64,000 bases of DNA, taken from the NCBI GenBank assembly GCA_905221605.1, contig CAJNDS010000353.1, positions 93,501 to 157,500 on the forward strand, in the 5' to 3' direction. Source of the stretch: Symbiodinium natans (lineage: Eukaryota > Sar > Dinophyceae > Suessiales > Symbiodiniaceae). The position numbers and the translations under genes are program-made. Under the pieces are notes generated by a model, which had not been told where the DNA came from, did no database searches, and saw only the letters and a list, made by a program, of their open reading frames with translations. Shown here piece by piece: positions 32,180 to 44,400 of this stretch. The stretch's first letter is position 1, and each line of letters starts with the position of its first letter.

Positions 32180-32290
32180 CGTGTAGGTCAGGTTAGTTTA
32201 GGTTAGGTTGGATTGGGTAGGATTTGATTGGATCGTATCCCAGGTCAGGCTAGGTTGCTTGGGTTGGGTTGGGGTGCATTTTCAGCCGGT
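32180..32290. repeat. Degenerate GGTTAG/GGTTGG-type repeats
   Basis: Short T/G-rich words of the AGGTTAGGTTGGATTGGGTA type, without fixed period. Confidence 0.5.
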
Positions 32291-32398
32291 TCAGTGTCCT
32301 TTGGGTAGGATTGGGTCTGGACACGTGCAGTTTGGTTCAGCTGGAGGATTTGCATGGGATGCAATATTTGGAATTTTCCTGGCCATGGTTACACAGCT

Positions 32399-32571
32399 TT
32401 TTTTGGTGACACCAGCTGTCCTTTTGGTGACCGAATCAGGGCCGTTTGGTGACGTGAACATGTTCGTTCTTGGTGACGCGATCATGCCGTTTGGTGACGG
32501 AAGCGTGCCGTTTGGTGACGTGGACAGACCGTTTGGTGACGCGATTTTCCCAGTGTCGGTGACCGAAACAT
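32399..32571 (+). repeat. TTTGGTGAC-based minisatellite
   Basis: The word TTGGTGAC or TCGGTGAC recurs at least seven times with spacings of about 20-30 bp, followed by a TA microsatellite at 32598-32616. Downstream, 32650-32795 is rich in ACTGCAATTACTG-like words. Confidence 0.75.
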
Positions 32572-32819
32572 TTTTTCCCCTGCACACACATATGCGGTAT
32601 ATATATATATATATGTATACACTATATTGCGTATAGACAACATGGTACCTTCAATTTTTGCAACGGCTGCAACTGTTGCAGCTACTGCAATTACTGGAAT
32701 TTTCGCGGAGTTTTCGCAACTACTGCAATGAATTGCATTATATTGCACTAGTGCTGGAATCACTGCAATTACTGCAAATGTTTTAATTGCTGCAGTCTGT
32801 GTTGGCTCGACCGGCAACC

Positions 32820-33635
32820 TTTTGTTCCCTTCCCCATATCACCATGGGGGCCTCCGGATCAATTGTTGATGTCACTCCGCTGCAACGGATGGCCAGGGAC
32901 GACCTGGGCCTTCAAGCGCTTTCTCAGGCTCGGTCATAACCAAGTTGGACAGATACATGGAAACCCACCCAAACATTATTCTTTAAAGTCGGGTGTTTAA
33001 ACATGTTTCAGCAAAGTGGCCCGACTGTTTTGACGTAGCAGGAAGGTCTTGGAGGCTTAGGCGTGTTCAAACCGCGTCCGGTAGTTAGGAGGTGCAGGAG
33101 GCTTGGAGGCATGGGCAGAATACATAGGTTTCAGCTTGCTTTGTTTAATCGCGGTACGTTTACATGTCTTTGACACATGCGCAGGATAGGTTTAAACGTG
33201 TTTAAAGGTGGTGTGTATACATGTGTTAGTTTAGATGAAGTCCATAAATTGGGTCTTGTAGGATGCTTCCATGCCCCGCAGCGTGGGCAGGGTTGGTTTA
33301 ACCGTGCTTAAGCGGTGTGTGTTGACATGCACTCTAACGTGTTGAAACGCTCTTGAGGTTCTGATGATGGTGCAATGACGGTGTGCAACTCCGTACGTTG
33401 CAGGGTTGGGCAGGGGGGTTGCTGAAACGCAACCCCCTTTTGAACACAAAGTCTGTTAACATTTCCACCCTGTTGAGTTTCAACTTTAAACGGTTTACAC
33501 AAGATGGCCCCCGTTCAGAGCCTATGTTTAAGCAGTCTAGATGAACATCATCCCCTCCCGAAGCGGTTTCATAGGACAGACGATATGAAAAGAATTCTGT
33601 ACAATCCACCCCTCCCAAAGAGGTTTCACAGCAAC
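32820..33635. other. No gene recognised
   Basis: Contains recurrent GTTTAAACATG/GTTTAAACGTG-like words between 32990 and 33320 and no frame with protein character. Confidence 0.4.
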
Positions 33636-33637
33636 AT

Positions 33638-33638
<1 letters not shown>

Positions 33639-33701
<63 letters not shown>

Positions 33702-33765
33702 AAAAGGCTCCGTGCCCTCATGCCCCCAAGAATAAAAGAAAGAAAGAGAGAGAAAAAGAGAGAGG
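33639..33765. repeat. (GA)n microsatellite
   Basis: A long GAGAGA run with an interruption at 33682 and a second, poorer run to about 33765. It produces Glu-Arg and Leu-Ser open frames that are not genes. Confidence 0.9.
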
Positions 33766-33879
33766 GGGTTGTCGCCCCCTCTGCTTTTTGTTGTGGTTGC
33801 ATGTGTATTGTGTTTGTTTCTGTTGTGGTCATATCCATGCATATCCAAGACATTTTCGGTGTATTTTGAAAATGGAGGT

Positions 33880-34300
33880 TTGAGGGGAGTGCATTTTGTG
33901 GCACTTCTTGCAATTTTGTAATTTTGGTGTTTACGCAGCCCAGCCATGCACCGCCAACCACAACACTATCATCATTGGACATATCTTTTTGAGATGTAAC
34001 GCTCATGCCCATTGAACTTGCGACGACGATGGCATCAGTCAATGCAAGACAGATTTTGGCATGAAACCCTCGCCCCAAATCCAGGTGCCTGCGTTTTACA
34101 CCGTGCTGGTCGAGGTTTATGTTCGCCACCACCCCTGGGGTGGGTCAGACAAGAGCTCCAACGGGCACCGTTACGATTCGATCCCTTTTGCAAATGGCAT
34201 GATCGGCGCAGGCATGAGCTGCCAGTTAGTACACTACGTGCATGAACAGCACGACAAATTCTTTGAAGTGTGCCCGCAATGAAGGCATGATGTCCACCCA
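33880..34300 (-). CDS. Minus-strand coding-like segment, unknown
   Basis: Minus-strand frames between 34300 and 33920 include HAICKRDRIVTVPVGALV, a stop, then VVANINLDQHGVKRRHLDL and GRGFHAKICLALTDAIVVA in one phase. The hydrophobic-polar pattern looks protein-like, and the in-frame stop at about 34135 suggests either an intron or decay. No family recognised. Confidence 0.25.
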
Positions 34301-34302
34301 CC

Positions 34303-35413
34303 GTGGGAAGACGAGTCCCGGCCTCAGCGGTCCGTTGCGGCGCTTGTCATTCGCGTGTTCGCGTGTGCACAACTCCTGAGGCCGTGAGAGTGGGGCTTTG
34401 GTCGATGCATTGCTTTGGAGAACAAAAAGAAGACCTTCGTGAGAGTCGCTCTTGTCATATTCTTGGTGCGGCTACGACCCTGCAGCAGTTGCCCCACCAC
34501 AGTTGCATCCTCCAAAGCCAATTGTGCTCAGATAACCTCCTAGCCTTTGCCGTTTGTAGCTTCCTCATCCCGACGACCATCGAGCGTGGGCCCAAATAAG
34601 CATAAGGAAGCGATGAAGGCGTTTATGAGACTATCCATTCAAGCGCAGCTGTTAGTTTCGATCGTACAGAGCCGAGATTGCAGGTCATGGCCTTCTTCAC
34701 ACTGGCGACGCGCCTAGAGCTCTATCGACCGATCGTCGTGCACCATCGCAGTCTGAGCATTCGGTCTGTAAGCTGACCCGTTTGTGTGTGAGGCTCTGGC
34801 GCAGGCGCGCGACCTGGCCTCCCAGGGCAAGGATGTGGAGCAAATCGACTTGGCCGTTGGAAGCTCAGCTTTTGAGAGTCCACGATGGAAGTTTCGTCAT
34901 TCACTCGGCGGCACGAAGGTGCGCCGTCGCTGGGGGGCCCTCGCGGAAGCCGCGGCCATGAAGGAGTCCGCAATCCGAACCCTCCCCGTGTGCGCAAGCG
35001 TTCGTCTCGTGTTCCTGCCAGGAGTTCTACCAGATGGTCACGAACTCCAGGCCCCTCCACGAACGTACAGCGGCCATCGACGCGCGGTTCCTCAAGGAGG
35101 AGCGCATTGGTCGGGCGCCTACTCTTACGCGTTTTTGCAAACAATCAGGGGCCGAGAGGTTGCTGGGGCAGGGCTGGGGCAGGACTCGTAGACGGTCTGT
35201 CCTCGTCCTCATCAAGCCGCTTCACCGAGGCCTGCTGTGGCGCGGCGCAGCCACATTCGAGGACTGCCGCCTGGCTAAAGGCGCGCTATCTCGCGCAGAC
35301 CTTCAAAAAACATTCTGAAACACTGAAACACACATCGTCAGGTGACGACGATGTCACTGTGGCCGAGCACATCGGCCAGAATCCAAAGGCCAGTTTGAGT
35401 GTGGCTGTGAGGG
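34303..35413 (+). other. Possible upstream exons of the 35.4-kb gene
   Basis: Between 34780 and 35320 several plus-strand frames have protein character but change phase, for example EALAQARDLASQGKDVEQID near 34790 and EFYQMVTNSRPLHERTAAID near 35025, followed by ARFLKEERIGRAP. They may be exons of the gene described at 35414-36982 or a neighbouring gene. Borders are not determinable here. Confidence 0.25.
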
Positions 35414-36982
35414 ATGGGCAAGACCAAGTCTCGACTCAGGCGTCCCCCTGGCTCTCTTTCTCGGAGAGCCTCGCGGTGTCCCTTTGGTACGCCTTCGCAA
35501 AGGCAGCTCAGGGTGTTTCAAACTGTGATGTGTATTGAGCCACGTCGTGTTTGCAAGCTGCTCGGTTCCGGGGACAGGCCAAGGTCGACGATCGACGAGT
35601 ACTGGTGGCGGTGCGCGCGGTGGACGTCCCGCTCTTCAACCTGCGCGAGGCGTCTCGCGCCTCGTCGATGGGTTAGTGAAGCTAGCGCGCAAAAGCTTGT
35701 CTTCGCACGGCAGAACGCCACCTTAAGCTTCACCGGCGCGCACCGCCAGCCTCCCGAAGCGCTGCTGGAGAAGGCCGTCGTTGCAGGTGAATTGGCAGAC
35801 AACCTAAAGCGTCCGAGCAGGCGAAATACTACACGAACTGGGCCCGGGAGCAGCGCAAGATTTGACGCCATCATTGTGCGCTGCAGCCGCGGGAACCCAG
35901 ACATGTTCAATGAGGGCTTGCAGACCATGCGCAGGCAGGGCATCCAGGTCTGGCCTTCGCCGAATGCTGTGGAATTCATGGAAGCCAAGGATGCCTTGTG
36001 CAAAGTTGCCACACTCAACATCGGCCTCAAGGGCGCACTCACGTACCATACCCCCGAAGATTTTGCTTCTGCTTTCGCGCGAACTATAGCATTCCACCCG
36101 CGCACGATCAAGCCGAGCAGCGCTTCTGCAGGCGAAAACGTTTGGATCGTCAAGCTAAAGGAGGGCAATTATTGCAAGACATTTGGGGAAAGATCTTGCG
36201 CAAATGACGAGGTGTTGATGTTGGTGGAGGCCAGCGACAATCACATGGAAGAGCACACTCTCTCGGAATTCGTTGAATTTTGTTTGCATGGTCGCACGTC
36301 AAAGTCGGGAACTTGGATGTCGAAAAGCGATGGAAAATACTTCGACATGGAGGGTGGCCAGCTCGTGGACCAAGGATTCTGTCCAAAGCTAGAAGAAGGC
36401 GAGCTGCAGTACAACATGGTGGGGAAGGTGCTTGTAAGTATCTTGCACAAAGCGCCCTTGGAGAGTGGCGTGGTCGTGGGTGGCATTGGCGCGAACTACA
36501 AGCTTTATGATCCAGAAGAGCCAAAGTTCAGACAGCTTACGGAGATGTTCTTGCAGCATGATGTGGAGAATGTGATGCCATGCTTAGGCCTAACAGATGA
36601 GGACATGCCACTCTGGTGGACGGCAGATTTCGTGTTGACATCTTTGAATGGAGAGGCTGAGCAGGATAAGTGGGTGCTTCAGGAATTCAACTGTTCCTGT
36701 GTTGGCATCAAGCAGTGTCTTGCTGCTTGCTGCACGAACGAAGCACCATTTGCCAAGTACACCGACATCACCCGCGATAATCTGGCAGAAGCCCAGAACA
36801 TCGGGGCGATTATCGGCAACGAGGCCGGATCTGGGAGCAATTCGAAGCACTTGATTTCCATACTTCCTGATTTTGCCAGGTCCGGCGCCATCTGGATGAC
36901 ATGGAGGTCGCTGGGCGCGGGCATGTTTTGCTTACAGCCTGGACCCAAGACTTTGATCACGCGATCTTCCAAGATGGTTTAA
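35414..36982 (+). CDS. Cj0069/DUF6815-like protein (ATP-grasp-like)
   Basis: The C-terminal 370 residues or so (from about 35850) match the family I know as Cj0069 or DUF6815, found mainly in bacteria and thought to have an ATP-grasp-like fold. Recognisable blocks in order: RQGIQVWPSPNAVEFMEAKD (a segment that in relatives holds the AKD/K substrate-side lysine), ASAGENVWIVKL, VEASDNHMEEHTLSEFVEFC, QLVDQGFCPKLEEGELQYNM, SGVVVGGIGANYKLY, PLWWTADFVLT and QEFNCSCVGI. The last 50 residues are not conserved-looking. No introns are needed after 35865. The N-terminal part is doubtful: between about 35806 and 35862 a better frame (ASEQAKYYTNWAREQRK) lies one base out of register and then returns, and upstream of 35740 the phase is also uncertain. 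So the given start is only the first ATG of the open frame. Activity unknown. The bacterial distribution suggests transfer into the host lineage. Confidence 0.65.
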   Translation: MGKTKSRLRRPPGSLSRRASRCPFGTPSQRQLRVFQTVMCIEPRRVCKLLGSGDRPRSTIDEYWWRCARWTSRSSTCARRLAPRRWVSEASAQKLVFARQNATLSFTGAHRQPPEALLEKAVVAGELADNLKRPSRRNTTRTGPGSSARFDAIIVRCSRGNPDMFNEGLQTMRRQGIQVWPSPNAVEFMEAKDALCKVATLNIGLKGALTYHTPEDFASAFARTIAFHPRTIKPSSASAGENVWIVKLKEGNYCKTFGERSCANDEVLMLVEASDNHMEEHTLSEFVEFCLHGRTSKSGTWMSKSDGKYFDMEGGQLVDQGFCPKLEEGELQYNMVGKVLVSILHKAPLESGVVVGGIGANYKLYDPEEPKFRQLTEMFLQHDVENVMPCLGLTDEDMPLWWTADFVLTSLNGEAEQDKWVLQEFNCSCVGIKQCLAACCTNEAPFAKYTDITRDNLAEAQNIGAIIGNEAGSGSNSKHLISILPDFARSGAIWMTWRSLGAGMFCLQPGPKTLITRSSKMV

Positions 36983-37900
36983 GTACAGCATGCCTTGAGT
37001 CCATGTGCGCATGACGGATTAGATCAGCCAAGGTTGGATGCCAGACCGAAGGGCTTATCCCGAATGGCCTGCTGGACGACTGACCCCACTTCTGTCTAAT
37101 CCCTTCCCCAAACAACAATAAGAGGAAAGGGATGGAAAGGGCTTATTAATAGGGGTTGGGGGATGTCTATTGTTATTCGAGGGAGGGGATTGCGATCCTG
37201 GAAATCCAGATCCAAAATCTACCCTGGCTGCGCGGAACCGCATGTTTTCCAGAAGCGTGGTCGCGCAGCGCGGGCGTGAAAAAATGTCCTGGAAAGGGCT
37301 TTGGGCGGCCAAGGGCTCGGAACTAAATGCCAGCATTCTCCCCAAATTCTTTAGTGATACGCATAGTAACAATAGTAGTCTTAAGAAGGATAATGATAAT
37401 AATGATAATGATAGCAATTATAATAGTAATAATAACAAGAAGAACGGCCCCTAAATATGCGAATATGGTATCTGTTGGTTCACTGCATGACCTGAAGGAG
37501 ACCAGCTTTTGAAAGATCTCACCAGACTTCTTTGTACAGAGGACATCAGAACGTGGACCTTTTGAAGTACAAATATTCATAGCACTAGTACTAACAAAAC
37601 TATAGTAAAATCAATACGAATACTAAAAATTATAATGAAAATAAGACCAATACTGCAGTAACAGGCAAATCTGGTTATCAGTAGTTTGTGAAAGCTTCAA
37701 ACTTATGCTTGCTTTTCCGGTCACGGTTGGCTGAATCTTCGATCATGTTTCGCCTGCTTTTCTGCCAGCGTGGTACCCTGGACCCTCCTAGCTTTTGCCG
37801 TCGTAATTCCTCGAAATGCACTTCGAGCATGATGGATAATGGCTACAAAAGCAACAGTTGTGGCAAAATTGTATCAACCAGATTGTATCGATAGTCTTGT
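36983..37900. other. No gene recognised; AT-rich patch
   Basis: 37380-37440 and 37570-37680 are AT-rich with ATAATGATAATAATG-like runs. Nothing else supported. Confidence 0.45.
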
Positions 37901-37915
37901 GTAATGATGTTCCAC

Positions 37916-40419
37916 CGGTCGACATTGAGGCCCTCCCGTCGAATTTGAAGACAGCGCACGTCAAGATGCAAAAGCAGGTTCTTCAACATCTCATTTGCTC
38001 AGAGAAGATGTGGGCGAGGACCCTCAAGAAGATTTCGCCGCGTCAGAATAAGGAGCCCTGAAATGTCGCTTGTATCGTTCGGGAAGATGTTCAACATGTC
38101 CGCGTACAGCACCCGGGATACCAGGCTGTTGTTGACTTGGACCGCGTGCTCAATGAACTCGGAGCCATGAGGTCAATGCTAAAATGCCTTCAATGTTGCT
38201 GTTTCGTGCGTATACGTGGGCATTGAGCCATGCAAGCTTTCAAGCTCCAATGACCTCCTGTGTGCGCAGATCCTTTGGCTCAGCTTCCGAGATGCAAGGC
38301 AGCGAGCAAGATCAGGCACATGCCTACTGGGTGTGACTAGCAGCTGTCTGCTACCAATGGTCAGCTGTTTTGACAGTGACTCAGTGAGTCCTTGTTGCTT
38401 GCTGTTTGAACCCTGACTACTCCGAGTGTATTATCAGCTCAACCGGACGCCGCAAGATGTGGCCTGCCTTCTGGCAGAACTTCTGGGGAAGTGAGGCCTA
38501 GCCTGCTGTGAGAGATTCAAGAGGTTACTCGCCAGTCGAAGTCTGCAAAGTTTGTTGCAGGGCGAGGCTGTGGTGGATGAAGCAAAAGCTCGGCCCAGGG
38601 CCCGGATGGTTGACTTCCGGCACGCACCTGTCCCTAGCAGAAGGGGCCTTCAAAATGGACCATCTGGAGAGCTCCAGGAGTGCCCGCGCCTCTCTCCCAG
38701 ACAGCTTCCCTCTCTCCTCTCCCACTACATTCCCCACCACAGCTTCGCTCCAAGAGAATCAACCAAAAGCGAATTTGTTGCGGCGTGCTGGTGCGTTTGA
38801 GGCTGGAGGAGCCACGCCTTGACGAGAAGACGCCGGTGACCCAAGTCGATAGTGCTGCTGCCGTCCAATATTTATCGTTCACAGCACAGCGCCAGAAAAG
38901 CATGTGACATGCGTGGTCTTAAGTCCGGTGCATGGACCTGACGCTTGACATGACTTGCTTGGTGAGCTATAGAGGGCATATGAGGGCATTCGCATGGCTG
39001 TAGGCCATCTTGGCTGGAGCTTGCCCAGAATGTGGCCACCGAGCCACTAGAACGCACTGTGCTTCGCCAGAAGCTTTTTGAAAGTAGCGCAAGCCTTGCT
39101 TCGCAGTGCACGGTTCGAAATGCTGGACGGGTCAGGTGGCTGCACCTCGTGGGCCTCGCTGCAGATACTCGTCTTGCTACGTTAATGTCTTGCAGGCTGC
39201 TTGATGGTGGGTCCAGGTTGGATGTTTTATCTTTCCCTCTGCAACGGCGGCCATCCCATCAGAAGCATGTTCAGCTGAGGTTGGCAATTGCGGAGCCTGC
39301 GCCACTTCTATTTCGCTGGCCAGCGCGGCCCCTGCGCTGGCCGATGTGCTGCTGCTTCTTGGCGTAGCTTTGGCCGTGATCCTTTGGTAGAACTGACCAG
39401 ATTTCCATGATGCACTGCTCTTGCAGGTTAGGAGGTGTTGGGACGGCAGTGGCTGCGGCAGCGGCCGTTTCCTTTGGTGGAACCACCGCTGGAGAGGCCG
39501 TGGAATATGTCCCGTCCCCAGACAATTGTGCATGCCTGTAATACCGCGCGCGTAGGATTTCACCTGCACAGATGCTTTTGGAAACCATGTTCCGGAAACC
39601 AGTCTCGGGTGCAGAATTGGGAAAGTTGAGCCCTGAATGGCGCAAGGCGGCATGTCCGTAATGTCGTTTGTCCTTATTTTTTGCATATGGATGAAAGAAG
39701 TTATGGTCCTGGTGCTTCGACTCGTGAGTCCACCTCTCGCGACAGCCTTTGTTGAGTTTTGCAGGGTACTGTACTGTATTGCCTTGGCAACGGCTGGCTA
39801 AGATCTAGAGAAAAGAGTATGCACGTTGCGACGGCAGGAAGGGTGTTGGCCAGTAAGAATCGGCACATGCATGGAGTCATCGAGTTGGTAAAGATGCAAA
39901 GCCAAAGCTGGAGCCGTGGCTGTAAAATAGGCATTTGGCTTTGGTGTATCGACCGGAAAACGCAGTTGATGACGGACAATTTGAAATCAAGGCTCAGACC
40001 GCTTTGTGGGTCGGAGCAACGTATCGCAGGGGGTCTGAACCGGGACATGATTTCGCAGAAGAGTCAAACACCTCGGGCGCTTGCGGGCTTGCGTCTTGGC
40101 GTGATGGGCATTGGGCGGGTTGGGGTGCCGGGCATCCCTGCAGTTTTATGGGTTTCGGTGCCCTGCTAATCCTAATCTAGGACGCCTTTGGCCACCGTGT
40201 CCACAGTCGCGACGTTTTGCCGTAGACCTCAGACATCCTGCGCATTCAGGCCTCCATGGTTTTCGAGGACTTCTTCGGAGGACCGCCTTTTGCGCAGGCC
40301 TGGGTGAAGAATGGGTTACGAGACGTTTGCTGTGAGTCTTCTCAAGATGAGCGGTGGACGGAAGAACCTGTCGCTGGTTTTCGCTTGATTCCTTGGGAGG
40401 TTGGTTACATTTCGTGTTA
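37916..40419 (+). CDS. Coding-like exons of an unrecognised intron-rich gene
   Basis: Plus-strand segments with clear protein character, separated by non-coding sequence and changing phase: about 37916-38061 (contains DIEALPSNLKTAHVKMQKQV), 38416-38494 (VYYQLNRTPQDVACLLAELL), 38788-38880 (LRLEEPRLDEKTPVTQV), 39032-39115 (TEPLERTVLRQKLFESSASL), 39935-40075 (YRPENAVDDGQFEIKAQTA then LWVGATYRRGSEPGHDF), and 40228-40419 (MVFEDFFGGPPFAQAWVKNG to a TAA after PWEVGYISC). The last one would be the terminal exon. I recognise no domain. The pieces may form one gene or two. The kinase gene starts about 1 kb downstream on the same strand. Confidence 0.4.
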
Positions 40420-41404
40420 AACTGGGTTTCTGGTAGCCTGTGTTAGTCAGGCATCAAGAGTGACATGTGCATTCTACGGTGTATGGAATGTTTGCTTGAG
40501 ATGGCATGCTGCGTTGCTTCCTGGGCGGTGCATGGAGCAGCCGTTACTTGGTCGGTGCTCTTTTGGATGCGTTCCCTCAATGTTTGCGTCTCGTGGGAGT
40601 TTGCTAGACCTTGGTCGGTGTTCTTTTCGGTCTGTTGAGGTGTGCCTCGGCTCCCTTCACTTAGCCACTCCTGACCAGGAATGCGATATCGCGCAAGATC
40701 AAAGTTTCCTTTTTGGGAAAATCCGCGTGATAGCAGGGGCATATAGCGGACCATCTTAAGTCGTAAATAAAAATTGGACCTTGAGTTTTAGGTGCATGGC
40801 GCATCAGAGATTTCAGGATGTAACAACAGAGCTGGTCACCTGGTCAATAATTGGCAGCCGCACCGGGTCAGCCGGCTTGCAAGAACTTGGTCATGCTTCT
40901 AAAATAACCACCTCTCAGAATTCCTTCGAGCAAGTATAGAAAAGTCAGCCAAAGCACTCCTGCAAAGATTTTCGTCACTCCTTCAAGAAGAACACGTGGC
41001 AGCCCGAATTCACCCTCGAAGAACTACGCGAGCTCAAAACATCCTTCACAAGAAATCAGCGCAGGGACACTAGTTTGCTGATGACTCGCTGCCTCAAGGG
41101 CACTGATTAGATTCAAAAAGAGTGTAGGAAAATGGCGTCAGGGTGCTTAGATGCTTGCGATCGGTCGTGCACTGGTATGGTGCCTCGTGATGTGTTTCTG
41201 CTGGACTGCCTGTTTGTTGTTTGCATTGGGCTGGGCGTCTGCCATGCACACGGAGTAGCTTCGTGTCAGAATGAAATGCACGCATTCTGATGGGGGACAG
41301 GGTTCTGGGATAGTGCTTTTTGCCATGATCGTTTGGAAAGTGCATCTATGTGCAGTTTCGCGATGTCGAGACCTGTTTTGACTATTTCTGACTGTCGCCT
41401 AGCG
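40420..41404. other. Intergenic, no gene recognised
   Basis: No frame with protein character or repeat was found. Confidence 0.45.
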
Positions 41405-44400
41405 ATGCCTAGCAAAACCGCCCCCATCCGCCCCCTGCAGGTGTACAGGATGATGCAGCCGCTGGGAAGAGGTAGCTACGGAGTGGTTCGCAGAGCGCGG
41501 CACATGCGGTGCCTTAGCAGCAGACTCGGGTTGTTTTGCCAGCTTGCTGGCCCTTTTGGAGATCCTTCAAGGTAATCAGGCCACCTGCCTGAATTTGAGC
41601 TCCATATGTGCGTACAGGCTGAGTACAGGCTGTGCAGCAGTGCCAGAATAGGAGCTTTGCTGGCGTCCTAGCAGAAATCAGGCAGAAACGGCATTAACTC
41701 AAGGTTGAAGAGCCTGGGTGGGTGTAAGGGTTGGTGTCGGTGTATGTCTGGGAGTGAGTGCGGGTGAGGGTGAGGGTGCTTGCCCGCGTCTGACCACTAT
41801 TCCTTGCATCTCCTTTCCCATAAGGACACGTCAGATTTTTGCGGTGGCGGCCCCAGCCGCTCCATGCACCGACCATTCAGTCATAGTGTTGATGGTGGCT
41901 TGCTTGTAACGGGCTTTAGAACTTGAAACTGACCTCTCAGGTCAAAGAGATCCCAAGGGCAATGGCGTCAGAGCTCGCAATCATGCAGACATTGCAGCAT
42001 GCCATGCCCTGAGCATCATGAGCAGTTAAATATGCAACCTGCATCAAATGGGTCTATATGCAGCTGTTGGCATGAGAGTGTCAGAAAGCCCTTGCAGCCC
42101 TTGCAATTGTGCCGAGCCCAACGTCGTGACACTCCGCGACTGGAAAAAGGAGGGACCGCCAGAGCCCCATTGTGCCCTCAGAGCGCTCACGGCCCATTAC
42201 CGCTTCACAGCGTCAGATGCTGTGTGCGGGTCCGCCCCTTTCGTGGCGTGTGGAGGCTCCTCTACCTGGTCATGGACTTGTACCACACGGACCTTGGGCA
42301 GATTGTCAGAGCGCCTCGGATTGGTATTGGAGTTCTGCGGGGTGCAAACTCATGAATGCTTGGCACGCCATGCGCTCCAGCAAGCTTCTTGCGGTCTTGC
42401 GTCTCGAAGATGATTTAAGAATTGGTCAGCTGGCCCCTTTTGCTTCCATTCAAGAGAGTTGGGTGGGCATTCGAAATGGAAGAAAGTTCTCGAAATTAGA
42501 CGGCCCGGGGGGCCAACTTCATGGTTTGGCCTTGCGATCAAGATGCTTCCATGACATGTTTTCGCTAGTGCGGTGCAGCCTCGGCATGCGGAGTCCTAAT
42601 TGGGGCGTAATTGGCTTCCGCCCTTGGTAAGCCGCAGCCAGACGGTTCGGGCCAGCATGTGAAGTTGGGAGCATCAGAACGAAGGAGATGCGGAGGATTC
42701 TAAGTAAGTCAAGGTCACCGCTGAAAATTTTGGGACCACCACCGATCGTCTCATGCTCGAAGGCTAGAACGAAACCAGCTCAAGGCACATCAAGGCACAC
42801 CAAATTAGGGGACTCTAAAGTTATACCGAACCCGGATCAACCCCGAACTAGAGCACGCACTACCTTTCGCCCTAGGCACTGCTCCGTGCATCTTACCACT
42901 AAGACTAAAAAGGCCTGAACGCAATGCAAAGCAAACGCACGGAGAAATGCATGCTCTCGCAGTCCCCCCTGTGGCTCAGCCACAACATCAGACAAGTCTC
43001 AGACGCGCTAGTTCCCGCTAGTTGAGTCTGGAAATAAAGCAGAAGTGTTGGACTCACTCAGAGTCACTTTTGACTCAGGGCTGTTCGCAAAAGGTGATTC
43101 TCTAGCAGAATCAAAACATGAAAGAGTTTCTGATTCAAATCTCTTCGTCGTCCAACGTGGTCGGGAAGACCTGGCGGACGGCTCATGGAGAGGACAACGC
43201 AACGACCCAACCACTAGCTTCGCCTGCGATTCGTTGTTTTCTTCGGCGCGTTTTTCTAGGGATGGTTTTCAATTTCACCCTTCTGCTGCCTCACACACTC
43301 ATGCTCATCATCATCATCATCGACATCAGCATCAATATCATCACCAACGTCATCCTCGACTTCATCATCGAGCGCATCATCATCACCACCACTATCGTCA
43401 TCATTCCTTCTTACATCATCATCATTATTACATTATCAGTTGTCGGATCTGGCTTTGCAGTAATTCCACCACAAACGCAATTCTAGCAGATGGGGATCGA
43501 TATCAGGCTTAGGGTCCCCTCAAAGTACCCCTGCATAAGAAAGATCCCTTCTGCAAGGCCCGCCAAAGAATTAAAAGGATCGCAATCTAGACCAGCCCCA
43601 GATGGTGCCTTGATCAGAGAACCGCTGCAGGCTGGTGATTTGGCGCAAGCAAAGGTGTGGCCTATCTTTCTTCAACTCATGCCAGCAACTCAGCCATTCA
43701 TCTTCTTTGCCGTTTGTGAATGTGGGGTTGTCGTGTTCAGGGTTCTGCATGCAGGAGAGCAGTCGCCCACATCCACAGCCACTACATCGCCCATCGCGAC
43801 CTAAAGTTGGAAAACGTCATGCTCGAAAGCGCTGCGAACATCAAGGACATGATCTTGCCGTAGGCGCCCATAACACGCCGCCGCGTGCTTGATTGCAAGC
43901 CCTTGTGGTTGAAGGAGCCACACGTAAGGCTCATTGACTTCGGCGCCGCTGCATGCTTCAAGCATCAAGCGCTCAAGACCACGGTGCCTGGACTGCCTTA
44001 GCAAAATTGAAGCTGCGTATCTACTTCTTTTTGTTCAGGTTTGGCGTAACCAGTTCGTCTCTAAACTAGCTTGACGTATTCGGACAGCCGTGGTCTGGCA
44101 AAGTTGTTTCGGTTTTGGCGCCATCAATTTGGGATGTTGCCGTGCTGATGGTTTTCCTTCCGCCCCAGATCTTCACCGCGCACTACGTGGCTCCGGAGAT
44201 GCTTGCACGCACGCCCGTCTATGACCACAAAATTGACCTGTGGTCCTGCGGCGCCGCAGCCTCAGGATCCCTTCGGCCAATTATAGTCAGTTGTCCGATA
44301 GTTCCACGAAGAAGATGTTACAGCAACAACTTGCTATGCGAACGCTCTGAAACAACAATGAAGCTGTAACAGTTCGCTGTTTCGTGCTGTGGGTAAGCAG

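Noticed and set aside
33626-33870. Glu/Arg-rich and Leu/Ser-rich proteins over the GA tract
   Set aside because: Simple translations of a dinucleotide microsatellite on the two strands.
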